This document shows, in pieces, positions 1 to 8,378 of a DNA stretch of 64,000 bases (its first letter is position 1; the number at the start of each line of letters is the position of its first letter). The stretch is from Leucobacter triazinivorans. Lineage in GTDB: Bacteria > Actinomycetota > Actinomycetes > Actinomycetales > Microbacteriaceae. Location: contig NZ_CP035806.1 of NCBI RefSeq assembly GCF_004208635.1, positions 3,414,816 to 3,478,815 of the forward strand, read 5' to 3'. Under the pieces are notes generated by a model. It had not been told where the DNA came from and did not search any database. It was given only the letters and a program-made list of their open reading frames with translations. The position numbers and the translations under genes are program-made.

Positions 1-279
1 GCCAGCGCGGCGCGCTGCACGTCGGCTTGGAGGATGGAAGAATGCATGCTCGCAGTCAACACACGACCACTGACACTGACGGAACCTGCGGAGACGCTGA
101 CGATCCAAAGATTCTCACCGATCTTTGGTAAGGAGCCGACAACGGGAAATCGGTGGCAGCGAGCTGCCTGCGCTCGTCGCCGGAGCATCGCCGGCGCTCG
201 AGCTCGCGTTCACGCTCTGCCGGTACCCGACTCTCCGTGTCAGTGGCGCTCGCTGCCACAAGCTAATAGCATTAGCCAC
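1..279. other. Left-edge region without a supported gene
   Basis: No start-to-stop gene with convincing coding character can be assigned here. One plus frame is open from the window edge to a TAA at 129-131 and contains GALHVGLEDG, which faintly resembles the C-terminal part of DUF849/BKACE enzymes. It could be the last codons of an upstream gene, but about 40 codons are too few to decide. A short minus-strand frame starting at 47 also runs off the edge. The rest is spacer leading to the palindromic promoter of the next gene. Confidence 0.3.
262..276 (+). promoter_or_regulatory. Palindromic operator over a leaderless -10 box
   Basis: GCTAAT-AGC-ATTAGC is a perfect inverted repeat with 6-base arms and a 3-base centre. 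Inside it lies TAGCAT (267-272), a TANNNT-type -10 box ending 7 bases before the ATG at 280, so the transcript probably starts at or next to the start codon. A repressor bound here would cover the -10. The TetR gene two positions downstream is the obvious candidate, which would make the operon autoregulated. The palindrome and spacing are seen; the binding partner is inferred. Confidence 0.55.
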
Positions 280-678
280 ATGAACTTCATGCGTGTGAGC
301 TGGGGAATGAGCGCCCTCGTCTGGTTCGCGGTCCTCGTGATCTGCTGCATCTTCTGGGGGTGGCCCGCAACCCTCGTCGCGGTGCTCTTCGGCCTGCTGC
401 CCGATGTCGCGCTCGTCGGGGCCTTCGCCGGTGAGGGGCGCCTCAAGCCGAGCCGCGTGCGACTGTACAACACTCTGCACACCATGATCGTCCCCATCGT
501 GCTCCTGGTCGTGGGCGTGGTCGTCTTCGCGCTCACCGGTGCCCTCGATGGCGGCTTCTGGCCGATCGCGATTGCGGGCATCGCCTGGTTCGTGCACATC
601 GCGGCGGATCGCGCCCTGGGCTTCGGGCTGCGCGCGCCCGACGGCAGCATCATCCCGGTCGGCTTCCAGCTGAGCTGA
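280..678 (+). CDS. DUF4260 family membrane protein
   Basis: The product is about 132 residues with several hydrophobic stretches: one near residues 10-30, one near 70-90 and a shorter one near 95-115. Composition and the LYNTLHTMIVP and WFVHIAADRALGFGL segments match the DUF4260 family of small integral membrane proteins, whose function is not established. The ATG at 280 is chosen because a -10 box lies 7 bases upstream, giving a leaderless mRNA; the ATG at 307 is an alternative. It is followed after 32 bases by a TetR regulator, a pairing that suggests a small regulated operon. Confidence 0.75.
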   Translation: MNFMRVSWGMSALVWFAVLVICCIFWGWPATLVAVLFGLLPDVALVGAFAGEGRLKPSRVRLYNTLHTMIVPIVLLVVGVVVFALTGALDGGFWPIAIAGIAWFVHIAADRALGFGLRAPDGSIIPVGFQLS

Positions 679-710
679 CGGCCGCGGATCCGCACTCCGG
701 GGCGCCCGAG

Positions 711-1226
711 ATGACCGCGCGACGAGAGCACCTGCTCGACCTCGCCGAGCTGGTGCTCGAACGAGAAGGGCTCGACGGGTTCGGCGTGCATGCGCTCGCG
801 CGCGCGGCGGGGATCAAACCGCCGAGCATCTACAAGCACTTCGCGGGGGCGGCCGACCTCCAGCACGCACTGATCTCGCGCTGGTTCCGGCGCCTCGCGG
901 CCGCGCTCGACGCGGCCGAGTCGTCCATCGCGTCCTTCGCAGCGGCGTACCGCGCGATCGCACTCGCGGCTCCGCAGCTCTACCGTCTGGCGACGTACGG
1001 GCCGCTCGATCGCGCACTGCTCGATCCGGGTGCCGAGCGCGCGGCACTGGCGGCGGCGCTGCGCCTCTTCGGCGAAGAGGAGGCATCCGACGAGGATCAT
1101 CCCCGTGCACGCCTCGCCTGGGCGGCGGCGCACGGGCTCGTCTCGCTGGAGATCGCGGACCGCTTCCCGCCCGGAACCGATCTCGACGCGGCCTGGCGCG
1201 CGCTCGCCGCAGCCCTCTCCGGGTAA
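711..1226 (+). CDS. TetR/AcrR family transcriptional regulator
   Basis: A 171-residue protein with an N-terminal TetR helix-turn-helix (about residues 8-50, containing LARAAGIKPPSIYKHF as the recognition region). The C-terminal ligand domain resembles the WHG-type TetR domain, with an alanine-rich helical bundle and a conserved HGLVSLEI segment. It lies directly downstream of the DUF4260 gene and probably represses that operon through the palindrome at 262-276. The TAA stop begins TAAGGT (1224-1229), which may serve as a -10 box for smc. The ligand is unknown. Confidence 0.85.
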   Translation: MTARREHLLDLAELVLEREGLDGFGVHALARAAGIKPPSIYKHFAGAADLQHALISRWFRRLAAALDAAESSIASFAAAYRAIALAAPQLYRLATYGPLDRALLDPGAERAALAAALRLFGEEEASDEDHPRARLAWAAAHGLVSLEIADRFPPGTDLDAAWRALAAALSG

Positions 1227-1281
1227 GGTCTAAGGGATCACAGGCGGGGATCCTGTCCCGGGCAGACGGAAAGGCGGCGGC

Positions 1282-4200
1282 GTGCATCTCAAGAGCTTGA
1301 CGCTCAAGGGCTTCAAGTCCTTTGCGCAGCCGACCACCTTCCAGTTCGAGCCGGGGGTGACCGCGATCGTGGGCCCCAACGGCTCCGGCAAGTCGAACGT
1401 CGTGGACGCGCTGGCGTGGGTGATGGGGGAGCAAGGCGCGAAGACGCTGCGCGGCGGCAAGATGGAGGACGTCATCTTCGCGGGCACCTCCACCCGGGGC
1501 CCCCTCGGCCGCGCCGAGGTGCGGCTGACCATCGACAACAGCGACGGTGCGCTGCCCATCGAGTACTCCGAAGTGACGATCAGCCGCACGCTCTTCCGCA
1601 ACGGCTCGAGCGAGTACGCGATCAACGGCGAGGCGTGCCGACTGCTCGATGTGCAGGAGCTGCTGAGCGATTCGGGCCTGGGGCGCGAGATGCACGTGAT
1701 CGTCGGCCAGGGCCAGCTCGACGCGGTGCTGCGCGCGACCGCCGAGGACCGACGCGGCTTCATCGAAGAGGCCGCCGGCATCCTGAAGCACCGCCGCCGC
1801 AAGGAGCGCACGCTCCGCAAGCTCGAGGCGATGGAGACCAATCTCACCCGACTCCAGGATCTCGCCGGCGAGATCCGTAGACAGCTGAAGCCGCTCGGGC
1901 GTCAGGCCGCGGTCGCGAAGCAGGCGCAGGGGATCGCCGCCGAAGTGCGCGATGCGAAGGCGCGCCTGCTCGCGGACGACGTGTTCCGGCTGCGCCGGGA
2001 GCTCGACGACCTCGCCAAGGACGAGGCCGAGCAGCACTCCGAGCGCATCGTGCTGCAGGAGCAGGTGGAGCAGAAGCACCTGCGCATCGAACGGCTCGAG
2101 CACGATCAGCAGAGCGACGAGCTCGATGCGGCGCGCCGCGTCACGATGGGGCTCGAAGCGGTGCAGTCGAAGCTGCGGGGGCTCTACGCCCAGACGCAGC
2201 AGCGGCTCACCTTCCTCGCGACCCAGGCGGAGGCGCCCGAGCAGCTGAATCGCATCAGCAGCGGCGCCGTCGACGAGGCCGCGGCCGATGCGGCGCGGCT
2301 CGAGGCCCTGATCCCCGAAGCCGAGACCCGCTGGCAGCGGGCCGGCACCGCGACCCGGCAGGCGCAGAGCGCGCTCGACGCGATCGACGAGCACATCGCC
2401 GCGCAGAGCGAACTGGTGTCGAAGCACGACCTGCAGCTCTCGCAGCTGCGCGGGCGTGCGGAGGCGGCCGAGCAGAAGCGCGCCACTGTGGCCCAGGAGG
2501 TGGCGCGCCGCGAGCAGGCGGTCGAGCAGGCGGAATCCCGGGCCGAGGAGGCCCGGCGGCAGCTCGCGGACTTCGAGGAGCGGGAGGATCTCGGGGAGAG
2601 CCCGGAGTCCGGTCTCGACGACGCGTACCGCGAGGCGCAGGAGCGCCAGAGCGCGAGCGAGCAGCGGCGCGACGAGGCGCGGGACCGGCTGCACGCGCTG
2701 GAGCAGGAACGGGCCGGGCTGGAGGCCCGGGTGAGCGCGCTCACCCGCTCCTTGGACCAGCGGGACGCCTCGGGCGCGCTGCTCGCGGAGGGGCTGGGCG
2801 GCATCGGCGAGCGGATCTCCGATCGGGTGCGCGTGCGCGAGGGGTACGAGGCCGCAGTCGGCGCCGCGCTCGGCGTGTTCGCCGACGCGCTGCTGGCCGA
2901 GACCGCGGGCGCCGCCGAGACCGCGGTGGCCGTGGCGCGGGATCGGGATCTCGGCCGCATGCGCGCGATCATCGCGCGCACCGGTTCGACCCCCGACGAC
3001 GGCCCCGAGGTAGCGGGGCTCACCCGCGTCGCCGACGTGCTGCTCGACGCCCCCGACGGCGTGCGCGGCGTGCTCGCGCGCAGCTACATCGTTGACGAGC
3101 TGCCCGCCGCGGTAGCGGCGGCCGACGAGCTGCGGACACGGCTGCCCGACGCGGGGTTCACGATCGTCACCGCGCACGGCGACGTGCTCACCGAGCACAC
3201 GCTGAGCGGAGGATCGGGGCTCGCCCCCTCCCGCATCGAGCTCACCGCCGAGCTCGAGCAGGCGGAGCAGCGCCGCAGCGCGGTTGCCGAGCGCATCGCC
3301 GAGACCGAGGCCGAGCTCGCCGAGCTGCGCTCCGCGGCCGCCCGGGCGAAGGAGGACGCGCAGCGCGCCTATGCCGAGCTGCGCGCGGCAGACGCTCGTC
3401 TGGCAGAACTGTCGAGGGAGCGTAATCGCCTGGCGGCGCGCGCCGAGGCGGCGCAGGCCGAGGCGGAGCGCGCCAGGCAGGCGATCGCGGCCGTGGTCGA
3501 GTCGGCCGCCGAGGCGGCCAAGGAGGCGGAGCGCGCCGCCCAGGCCCACGCCGAGGCCGAGGCAGAACCCCGGCCGATCCTCGACGCGAGCCAGCGCGAC
3601 GAGCTCGTCGCCGAGCTGGAACGGGCTCGCGCCGCCGAGATGGAGGCGCGCCTCGCCCTCGAGACCGCTCGCGAGCGATCGCGCGCGGGGGCAGCGCATC
3701 GCGAGACCCTCGCCGAGCAGTTCGAGGCCGAGCGCCGCGCCGCAGAGGAGTCCGCACGGCGCGCCGCGCTGCGGTCCCGCCAGGTGCGGCAAGCCGAGCG
3801 CGTGGCCGGCCTGCTGCCCGCGATCCTGGACGCGTGCGACCGATCGCTCGCCGAGGCGCGCCTCGCGCAGCAGCACGCGGAGCAGGAGCGCGCGAAGCAC
3901 AGCCAGGAGCTCACCCTCCTGCGCTCCGAGGAGTCGGGCCTGCGGCAGAAGCTGCAGGCGCTCACGGAGCGCGTGCACGGGGCCGAGCTCAAGAGCTACG
4001 AGCGCAAGCTGCAGCTCTCCGCCCTGCTCGAACGCTCGGGCAACGAACTCGGCCTCGTCGAGGACGTGCTCGTCGCGGAGTACGGTCCGCACGTTCCGAT
4101 CCCGGTCGCCCCCGCGCCGGTCGAGCCCGGCGAGGCCCCGGATCCCGCTGAGGCTCCGGATCCCGCTGAGGCCCCGGATCCCGCTGAGGCTCCGGATCCC

Positions 4201-5106
4201 GCTGAGGCTCCGGATCCCGCGCCGCAGTACGCGAACGCACTCGAAGCGGAGCTCGCGGCCGAGCTGGGGCTCGATGCTGCGGGAGATCGGGGGGTGGATC
4301 CTGCGACTCCGCTTCGCTCCGCGCAGGATGACGGCGGGGGGTCTCGCTCCGCGCAGGATGACGGCGGGGGGTCTCGCTCCGCGCAGGATGACGGCGGGGG
4401 GTCTCGCTCCGCGCAGGATGACGGCGGTTCCGGGACCATCCCGTTCGTGCGCGCGGAGCAGGAGCAGCGACTCGCCAAGGCCGAGCGCCGGCTGACCCGT
4501 CTCGGGCGCATCAACCCGCTGGCGCTCGAGGAGTTCGCGGCGCTGGAGCAGCGCCATCGCTTCCTCGCCGATCAGCTCGCCGACCTCGCGAAGACGCGCG
4601 CCGACCTGCTCGCGATCATCGAGGAGCTCGACCAGAAGATGCAGGGGATCTTCGCGGCGGCGTTCGAGGACACGCGGGCAGCGTTCGCCGAGGTGTTCCC
4701 CATCCTGTTCCCGGGCGGCTCGGGTGAGATCGCGCTGAGCGATCCCGACGATCTGCTGAACACCGGCATCGACATGGCGGTGAAGCCTGCGGGCAAGAAG
4801 GTCGAGCGGCTCTCGCTGCTCTCGGGCGGGGAGCGATCCCTCGCGGCCGTCGCCTGGCTCATCGCGATCTTCCAGGCCCGCCCGAGCCCGTTCTACATCA
4901 TGGACGAGGTCGAGGCCGCGCTCGACGACGCCAACCTCGGGCGACTTCTGCAGGTCTTCGAGCGGCTGCGCGAGAACTCGCAGCTGATCGTCATCACCCA
5001 CCAGAAGCGCACGATGGAGATCGCCGACGCGCTCTACGGGGTGTCGATGCGGCAGGACGGCATCTCGGCCGTCGTCGGGCAGCGCATCGTCCGCGACGAC
5101 GCCTGA
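1282..5106 (+). CDS. smc: Chromosome partition protein Smc
   Basis: A 1274-residue SMC ATPase that organises and segregates the chromosome with ScpA/ScpB. The N-terminal head carries Walker A GPNGSGKS near residue 31. Long coiled coils flank a hinge at about 480-660. The C-terminal head has the LSGGE signature near 1180 and the Walker B/D-loop YIMDEVEAALDD near 1205. The start is GTG after a GGAAAGG-type ribosome site. It is longer than the usual roughly 1180-1200 because the linker between EYGPHVP (about residue 933) and IPFVRAEQEQR (about 1053) is filled with AEAPDP and RSAQDDGGGS tandem repeats. In other actinobacterial Smc proteins I recall this linker being a few tens of residues. The reading frame is intact throughout. 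Confidence 0.97.
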   Translation: MHLKSLTLKGFKSFAQPTTFQFEPGVTAIVGPNGSGKSNVVDALAWVMGEQGAKTLRGGKMEDVIFAGTSTRGPLGRAEVRLTIDNSDGALPIEYSEVTISRTLFRNGSSEYAINGEACRLLDVQELLSDSGLGREMHVIVGQGQLDAVLRATAEDRRGFIEEAAGILKHRRRKERTLRKLEAMETNLTRLQDLAGEIRRQLKPLGRQAAVAKQAQGIAAEVRDAKARLLADDVFRLRRELDDLAKDEAEQHSERIVLQEQVEQKHLRIERLEHDQQSDELDAARRVTMGLEAVQSKLRGLYAQTQQRLTFLATQAEAPEQLNRISSGAVDEAAADAARLEALIPEAETRWQRAGTATRQAQSALDAIDEHIAAQSELVSKHDLQLSQLRGRAEAAEQKRATVAQEVARREQAVEQAESRAEEARRQLADFEEREDLGESPESGLDDAYREAQERQSASEQRRDEARDRLHALEQERAGLEARVSALTRSLDQRDASGALLAEGLGGIGERISDRVRVREGYEAAVGAALGVFADALLAETAGAAETAVAVARDRDLGRMRAIIARTGSTPDDGPEVAGLTRVADVLLDAPDGVRGVLARSYIVDELPAAVAAADELRTRLPDAGFTIVTAHGDVLTEHTLSGGSGLAPSRIELTAELEQAEQRRSAVAERIAETEAELAELRSAAARAKEDAQRAYAELRAADARLAELSRERNRLAARAEAAQAEAERARQAIAAVVESAAEAAKEAERAAQAHAEAEAEPRPILDASQRDELVAELERARAAEMEARLALETARERSRAGAAHRETLAEQFEAERRAAEESARRAALRSRQVRQAERVAGLLPAILDACDRSLAEARLAQQHAEQERAKHSQELTLLRSEESGLRQKLQALTERVHGAELKSYERKLQLSALLERSGNELGLVEDVLVAEYGPHVPIPVAPAPVEPGEAPDPAEAPDPAEAPDPAEAPDPAEAPDPAPQYANALEAELAAELGLDAAGDRGVDPATPLRSAQDDGGGSRSAQDDGGGSRSAQDDGGGSRSAQDDGGSGTIPFVRAEQEQRLAKAERRLTRLGRINPLALEEFAALEQRHRFLADQLADLAKTRADLLAIIEELDQKMQGIFAAAFEDTRAAFAEVFPILFPGGSGEIALSDPDDLLNTGIDMAVKPAGKKVERLSLLSGGERSLAAVAWLIAIFQARPSPFYIMDEVEAALDDANLGRLLQVFERLRENSQLIVITHQKRTMEIADALYGVSMRQDGISAVVGQRIVRDDA
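4132..4220 (+). repeat. 18-bp tandem repeat inside smc
   Basis: Five near-identical 18-base units (4132, 4150, 4168, 4186, 4204), each of the form GAGGCYCCGGATCCCGCT, encode AEAPDP repeats. Units differ mainly at one C/T position. The array is in frame and sits in the Smc linker just before the C-terminal joint and head. Such arrays normally change copy number by slippage, so length variation between strains is expected. Confidence 0.9.
4297..4430 (+). repeat. REP-like palindrome and 30-bp tandem repeat inside smc
   Basis: ATCCTGCG (4298-4305) and CGCAGGAT (4322-4329) form a perfect 8-base inverted repeat around a 16-base loop. From 4315 there are three full 30-base units (4315, 4345, 4375) plus a partial fourth to about 4430, encoding RSAQDDGGGS repeats. 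Read on the minus strand, the unit begins like the dispersed TCATCCTGCGC... repeats found between genes in various bacteria. This looks like an intergenic REP-type element that entered smc in frame and was then amplified; that origin is inference. Confidence 0.75.
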
Positions 5107-5212
5107 GATTGTCGATTGCCCACGGCGCCGGGGCAGAGTTTTCTAACAACTTTGTTGCGCCGGTGCCCTCGAGTGCACCCCGCGCGAACGGGACGGATAG
5201 TCTCTGTTCTAG

Positions 5213-5230
5213 CGCTCCAGCGTTGGAGCG
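5213..5230. promoter_or_regulatory. Inverted repeat upstream of the Liv binding protein
   Basis: CGCTCCA-GCGT-TGGAGCG is a perfect 7-base inverted repeat with a 4-base loop. It lies 28 bases before the ATG at 5259 and just upstream of the ribosome site GAGAAAGG. It may be a regulator site or a short 5' UTR hairpin; nothing distinguishes these. A smaller CAAC-TTT-GTTG repeat lies at 5147-5157. Confidence 0.4.
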
Positions 5231-5258
5231 TCTGTCATACGTGAGAAAGGCGTAGCCA

Positions 5259-6548
5259 ATGAAGGTGTACACCAAGAAGACGGCGGGCGCGCTCGCACTG
5301 CTCGCGAGCGCCGCACTCGTCCTGTCGGGGTGCTCGTCCAGCGGCGGAGACGAGGCGGCCCCCGCCGACGGCGGCGAGCAGAGCACCGACGCTCTGAAGA
5401 TCGCGACGCTCCTGCCCCAGACGGGATCGCTCGGCTTCCTGATGCCTCCGGTTCAGGCCGGCATCGCGCAGGCGCTGGCCGACATCGACGCCGCCGGCGG
5501 AGTGCTCGGCCAGCCGGTGGAGGTCGTCGCCGAGGGCAACGAGGGCGACGCGACCGATCTGACCGTCGTCGAGAAGGGCGCCGACGACGTCATCGCCGCC
5601 GATCCGGCCTTCGTGCTCGGTGCGATGGGCTCGGGCCGCAGCGCCCACGTCGTCGACCGCATCGCCGAGGCCGGGATCCTGCAGGGCTCGCCCTCCAATA
5701 CGGCCGCCGACCTGAGCGGGATCAGCCCGAACTACTTCCGCACGGCACCGCCGGACACCGTGCAGGGCGACGCGCTCGGCAACCAGATCCTCGCCGACGG
5801 CAAGACGACGGTTGCGTTCCTCACCTTCAACGACCCCTACGGGCTGGGACTGCGCGATGTGATCCAGGAGACCGTCGAGGCCGGCGGTGCCGAGGTCGTT
5901 TACGGTGGCAAGGGCGACGGCAACGAGTTCCCGACCGAGCAGACGTCGTTCTCGTCCGAGATCACGGCGGTGCAGGATTCGGGTGCCGAGGCGATCGTGG
6001 TCGTCACCTACGATCAGTTCAAGCAGATCGTGCCCGAGGCGGTCAACCAGGGCATCGACACCTCGTCGTTCTACCTGGTCGACGGCAACGCGAACGGCTA
6101 CGGCGAGGAGTTCCCCGAGGGCACGCTCGAGGGAGCGCAGGGATCGATCCCCGGCGCGCAGTCGAACGAGGAGTTCCAGACGCAGCTCACCGAGATCTAC
6201 ACCTCGGAGTTCGGCGGTGAGCTGGAGAGCTTCACCTACGCGCCCGAGGCCTACGACCTCGTGATGCTCGTGGCGCTCGCCGCGGAGAAGGCGGGTGCGA
6301 CCGACGCCGATTCGATCCGCGAGCAGCTGCACGCCGTGTCCGGCGCCGACGGCGGCGAGGAGTGCACCACCTTCGCCGACTGCAAGGCCCTCGTCGAAGA
6401 CGGTCAGGAGATCAACTACGTCGGCAAGGCGGGCACCGGTCCGCTGAACGACAACAACGATCCCTCCTCGGCGTTCATCGGCATCTACAAGTACGACTCC
6501 TCGAACAACCCCGTCTTCCAGAAGGCGGTCGAGGGCGAGACCAAGTAG
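5259..6548 (+). CDS. Branched-chain amino-acid ABC transporter substrate-binding lipoprotein
   Basis: A 429-residue periplasmic-binding-protein-like lipoprotein. The signal peptide ends in the lipobox LSGC with the lipidated Cys at residue 25, followed by a Ser/Gly/Asp linker. The rest is a type I fold of the LivJ/LivK family, with IATLLPQTGSLGF opening the first lobe. It should capture a branched-chain or related amino acid outside the membrane and deliver it to LivH/LivM. Its gene is convergent with, not co-directional with, the livHMGF genes beyond the terminator at 6564-6593. It therefore has its own promoter, and its level can be set independently. Ligand identity is not proven by sequence. 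Confidence 0.9.
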   Translation: MKVYTKKTAGALALLASAALVLSGCSSSGGDEAAPADGGEQSTDALKIATLLPQTGSLGFLMPPVQAGIAQALADIDAAGGVLGQPVEVVAEGNEGDATDLTVVEKGADDVIAADPAFVLGAMGSGRSAHVVDRIAEAGILQGSPSNTAADLSGISPNYFRTAPPDTVQGDALGNQILADGKTTVAFLTFNDPYGLGLRDVIQETVEAGGAEVVYGGKGDGNEFPTEQTSFSSEITAVQDSGAEAIVVVTYDQFKQIVPEAVNQGIDTSSFYLVDGNANGYGEEFPEGTLEGAQGSIPGAQSNEEFQTQLTEIYTSEFGGELESFTYAPEAYDLVMLVALAAEKAGATDADSIREQLHAVSGADGGEECTTFADCKALVEDGQEINYVGKAGTGPLNDNNDPSSAFIGIYKYDSSNNPVFQKAVEGETK

Positions 6549-6563
6549 CTCCCGCGCACAGTG

Positions 6564-6593
6564 AGAAGGCCGGTCCGAACGGACCGGCCTTCT
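6564..6593. terminator. Bidirectional Rho-independent terminator
   Basis: AGAAGGCCGGTCC-GAAC-GGACCGGCCTTCT is a perfect 13-base stem with a 4-base loop. It ends with a short T-rich stretch and lies between two convergent genes. It should stop transcription of the binding-protein gene from the left and of livF from the right. Confidence 0.9.
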
Positions 6594-6639
6594 TCTGCGT
6601 CAGGGCGGGGACATCACCGCAGCGGCGTCCCCGTGAACG

Positions 6640-7413
6640 CTACTGCGCGTCCTCAGGGCGGCTCGAGGTGGAGGCCGCCTCGACGTCGCTCGCGAGGGTC
6701 CCGAGGTAGAGCTCGATCACCTTCGGATCGTTCGCCAGCTCGCGTCCCGGGCCGTCGTAGGCGTTGCGCCCCTGATCGAGCACGTAGGCGCGATCGCAGA
6801 TCTGCAGGCACCGGCGCGCGTTCTGCTCGACCATGATGATCGTGACCCCGGTCTTGTTGATCTGACGCGTGCGGATGAAGGTCTCGTCCTGGCGCACGGG
6901 GGAGAGCCCGGCGCTCGGCTCGTCGAGGAGCAGCACCTTGGGATCCATCATCAGTGCGCGCGCCATCGCCACCGATTGCCGCTCTCCGCCGGAGAGGGAT
7001 CCCGCCCGCTGCTTGCGCCGGTCGGCCAGCATCGGGAAGAGGTCCCACATCTCGGCGGCGCGCGAAGAGAACTCCTTGGGCTTCAGGAAGAGGCCCATCT
7101 GCAGGTTCTCCTCGATGCTGAGGGAGGGGAAGACGTTGTTGGTCTGCGGCACGAATCCCACGCCCTTGCGCACCAGCTGATTGGTCGCGGTGTTCGTGAT
7201 GTCCTCGCCGTCGAGCGTCACGCTGCCGGATCGGATGTCGACGAGACCGAACAGCGCTTTCAGCAGGGTCGACTTCCCGGCGCCGTTCGGGCCGATGATG
7301 CCGATGAGCTCGCCTCGGAACGCCTCGAGGGTGCACCCGTTGAGGATGTTGATCCCCGGCAGATACCCGGCGACGAGATCGTCGGCGCGCACCACCAGAT
7401 TCGAGTCGGTCAT
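6640..7413 (-). CDS. livF: Branched-chain amino-acid ABC transporter ATP-binding protein LivF
   Basis: A 257-residue ABC ATPase with Walker A GPNGAGKST at residues 41-49, signature LSGGERQS, Walker B LLLDEPSAGLS and a switch His in the IIMVEQNA segment. The pattern is that of LivF, the second ATPase of the Liv importer, which energises LivH/LivM with LivG. Its ATG overlaps the livG stop by four bases, so the two are translationally coupled. It is the last gene of the leftward livHMGF operon. The C-terminal tail (VEAASTSSRPEDAQ) is short and polar. Confidence 0.93.
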   Translation of the reverse strand: MTDSNLVVRADDLVAGYLPGINILNGCTLEAFRGELIGIIGPNGAGKSTLLKALFGLVDIRSGSVTLDGEDITNTATNQLVRKGVGFVPQTNNVFPSLSIEENLQMGLFLKPKEFSSRAAEMWDLFPMLADRRKQRAGSLSGGERQSVAMARALMMDPKVLLLDEPSAGLSPVRQDETFIRTRQINKTGVTIIMVEQNARRCLQICDRAYVLDQGRNAYDGPGRELANDPKVIELYLGTLASDVEAASTSSRPEDAQ

Positions 7414-8378
7414 CGCGTCTCCTCCCCGGCCTCTGCGGCCGCCTCCGTGGCGATGGCGCGCACGACGCCGGTCGTGAGCGCGTCGTCGTCGCCGAGATCC
7501 TTGTCATGATGCGCCCCGAGGTAGGCGTCGACCACCGCGGCGCTGTGCATCACGTCCTCGGGGAGGCCCTCGGCGATGATCTCGCCCTGCGCCATCACCA
7601 CGACCCAGTCGCTGATGTGCCGCACCATGTGCATGTCGTGCTCGACGAAGAGCACCGTGGTGCCCTCGTCGCGCAGCGCCTGGATGTGATCGAGCAGGCT
7701 CTGCGTCAGTGCGGGGTTCACGCCCGCCATCGGCTCGTCCAGCATCACCATGGCCGGATCCGACATGAGCGCGCGCGCCATCTCCAGGAGTTTCTTCTGC
7801 CCGCCGGACAGGTCGCCCGCCATGTCGTTCTTCTTCGCGTCGAGTTTGAAGCGGGAGAGCAGCTCTTCCGCCCGCTCGATGTTCTCGCGTTCCCGCGCCG
7901 CCCAGAGCGGCTTGATGAGCCCCACGAACAGGTTCTCACCGGGCTGGTTGGCGGCGCCGATGAGCATGTTCTCGAGCACCGTCATGCGGCTGAGGGCCTT
8001 CGTCAGCTGGAAGGTGCGCACCATGCCGGCGCGCGCGGCGTGGGACGCGCTGGTGCGGCGCAGGTCCCGCCCGTTGAATGACCAGCGCGCGTCGCCGCCG
8101 CCGAAGAGCTTCTGCGCGTTCGACGGCTGATCGAAGCCGGTGATGAGGTTGAAGAACGTGGTCTTGCCCGCCCCGTTCGGTCCGATCAGCGCGGTGATCG
8201 CTCCGCGCTGCACTTCGAGGTGGTCGACGCTCACCGCGGTCATGCCGCCGAACCGCCGTTCGACATCGTGCACCGTGAGGATGGGATCGGGCTTCGCGAC
8301 ACCGGGAGTCTGCTCGATCGTGCGCAGCGTCGCGCGGAGCGCTTCCCTGTCGTAGGGGTAGTTCGGGTCTCTAGACAT
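7410..8378 (-). CDS. livG: Branched-chain amino-acid ABC transporter ATP-binding protein LivG
   Basis: A 322-residue ABC ATPase with Walker A GPNGAGKT at residues 66-73, signature LSGGQKKL, Walker B VMLDEPMAGV and the LivG-type FVEHDMHMV switch. It has about 40 extra N-terminal residues compared with the usual 255-residue LivG, and a C-terminal tail. It overlaps livM by 8 bases at its start and livF by 4 at its end. The pair LivG/LivF forms the nucleotide-binding half of the transporter. Confidence 0.93.
   Translation of the reverse strand: MSRDPNYPYDREALRATLRTIEQTPGVAKPDPILTVHDVERRFGGMTAVSVDHLEVQRGAITALIGPNGAGKTTFFNLITGFDQPSNAQKLFGGGDARWSFNGRDLRRTSASHAARAGMVRTFQLTKALSRMTVLENMLIGAANQPGENLFVGLIKPLWAARERENIERAEELLSRFKLDAKKNDMAGDLSGGQKKLLEMARALMSDPAMVMLDEPMAGVNPALTQSLLDHIQALRDEGTTVLFVEHDMHMVRHISDWVVVMAQGEIIAEGLPEDVMHSAAVVDAYLGAHHDKDLGDDDALTTGVVRAIATEAAAEAGEETR

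Noticed and set aside
3..131. Possible end of a DUF849/BKACE-type gene
   Set aside because: Only a ten-residue resemblance at the window edge; the rest does not match the family end.
4132..4430. CRISPR array
   Set aside because: The units are contiguous tandem repeats without spacers and are translated as part of Smc.
814..5001. A 1395-codon minus-strand open frame across smc
   Set aside because: It is the antisense shadow of smc in very high-GC DNA, has no domain, and shows His/Arg/Leu-rich composition typical of shadows. The smc frame is full of conserved motifs.
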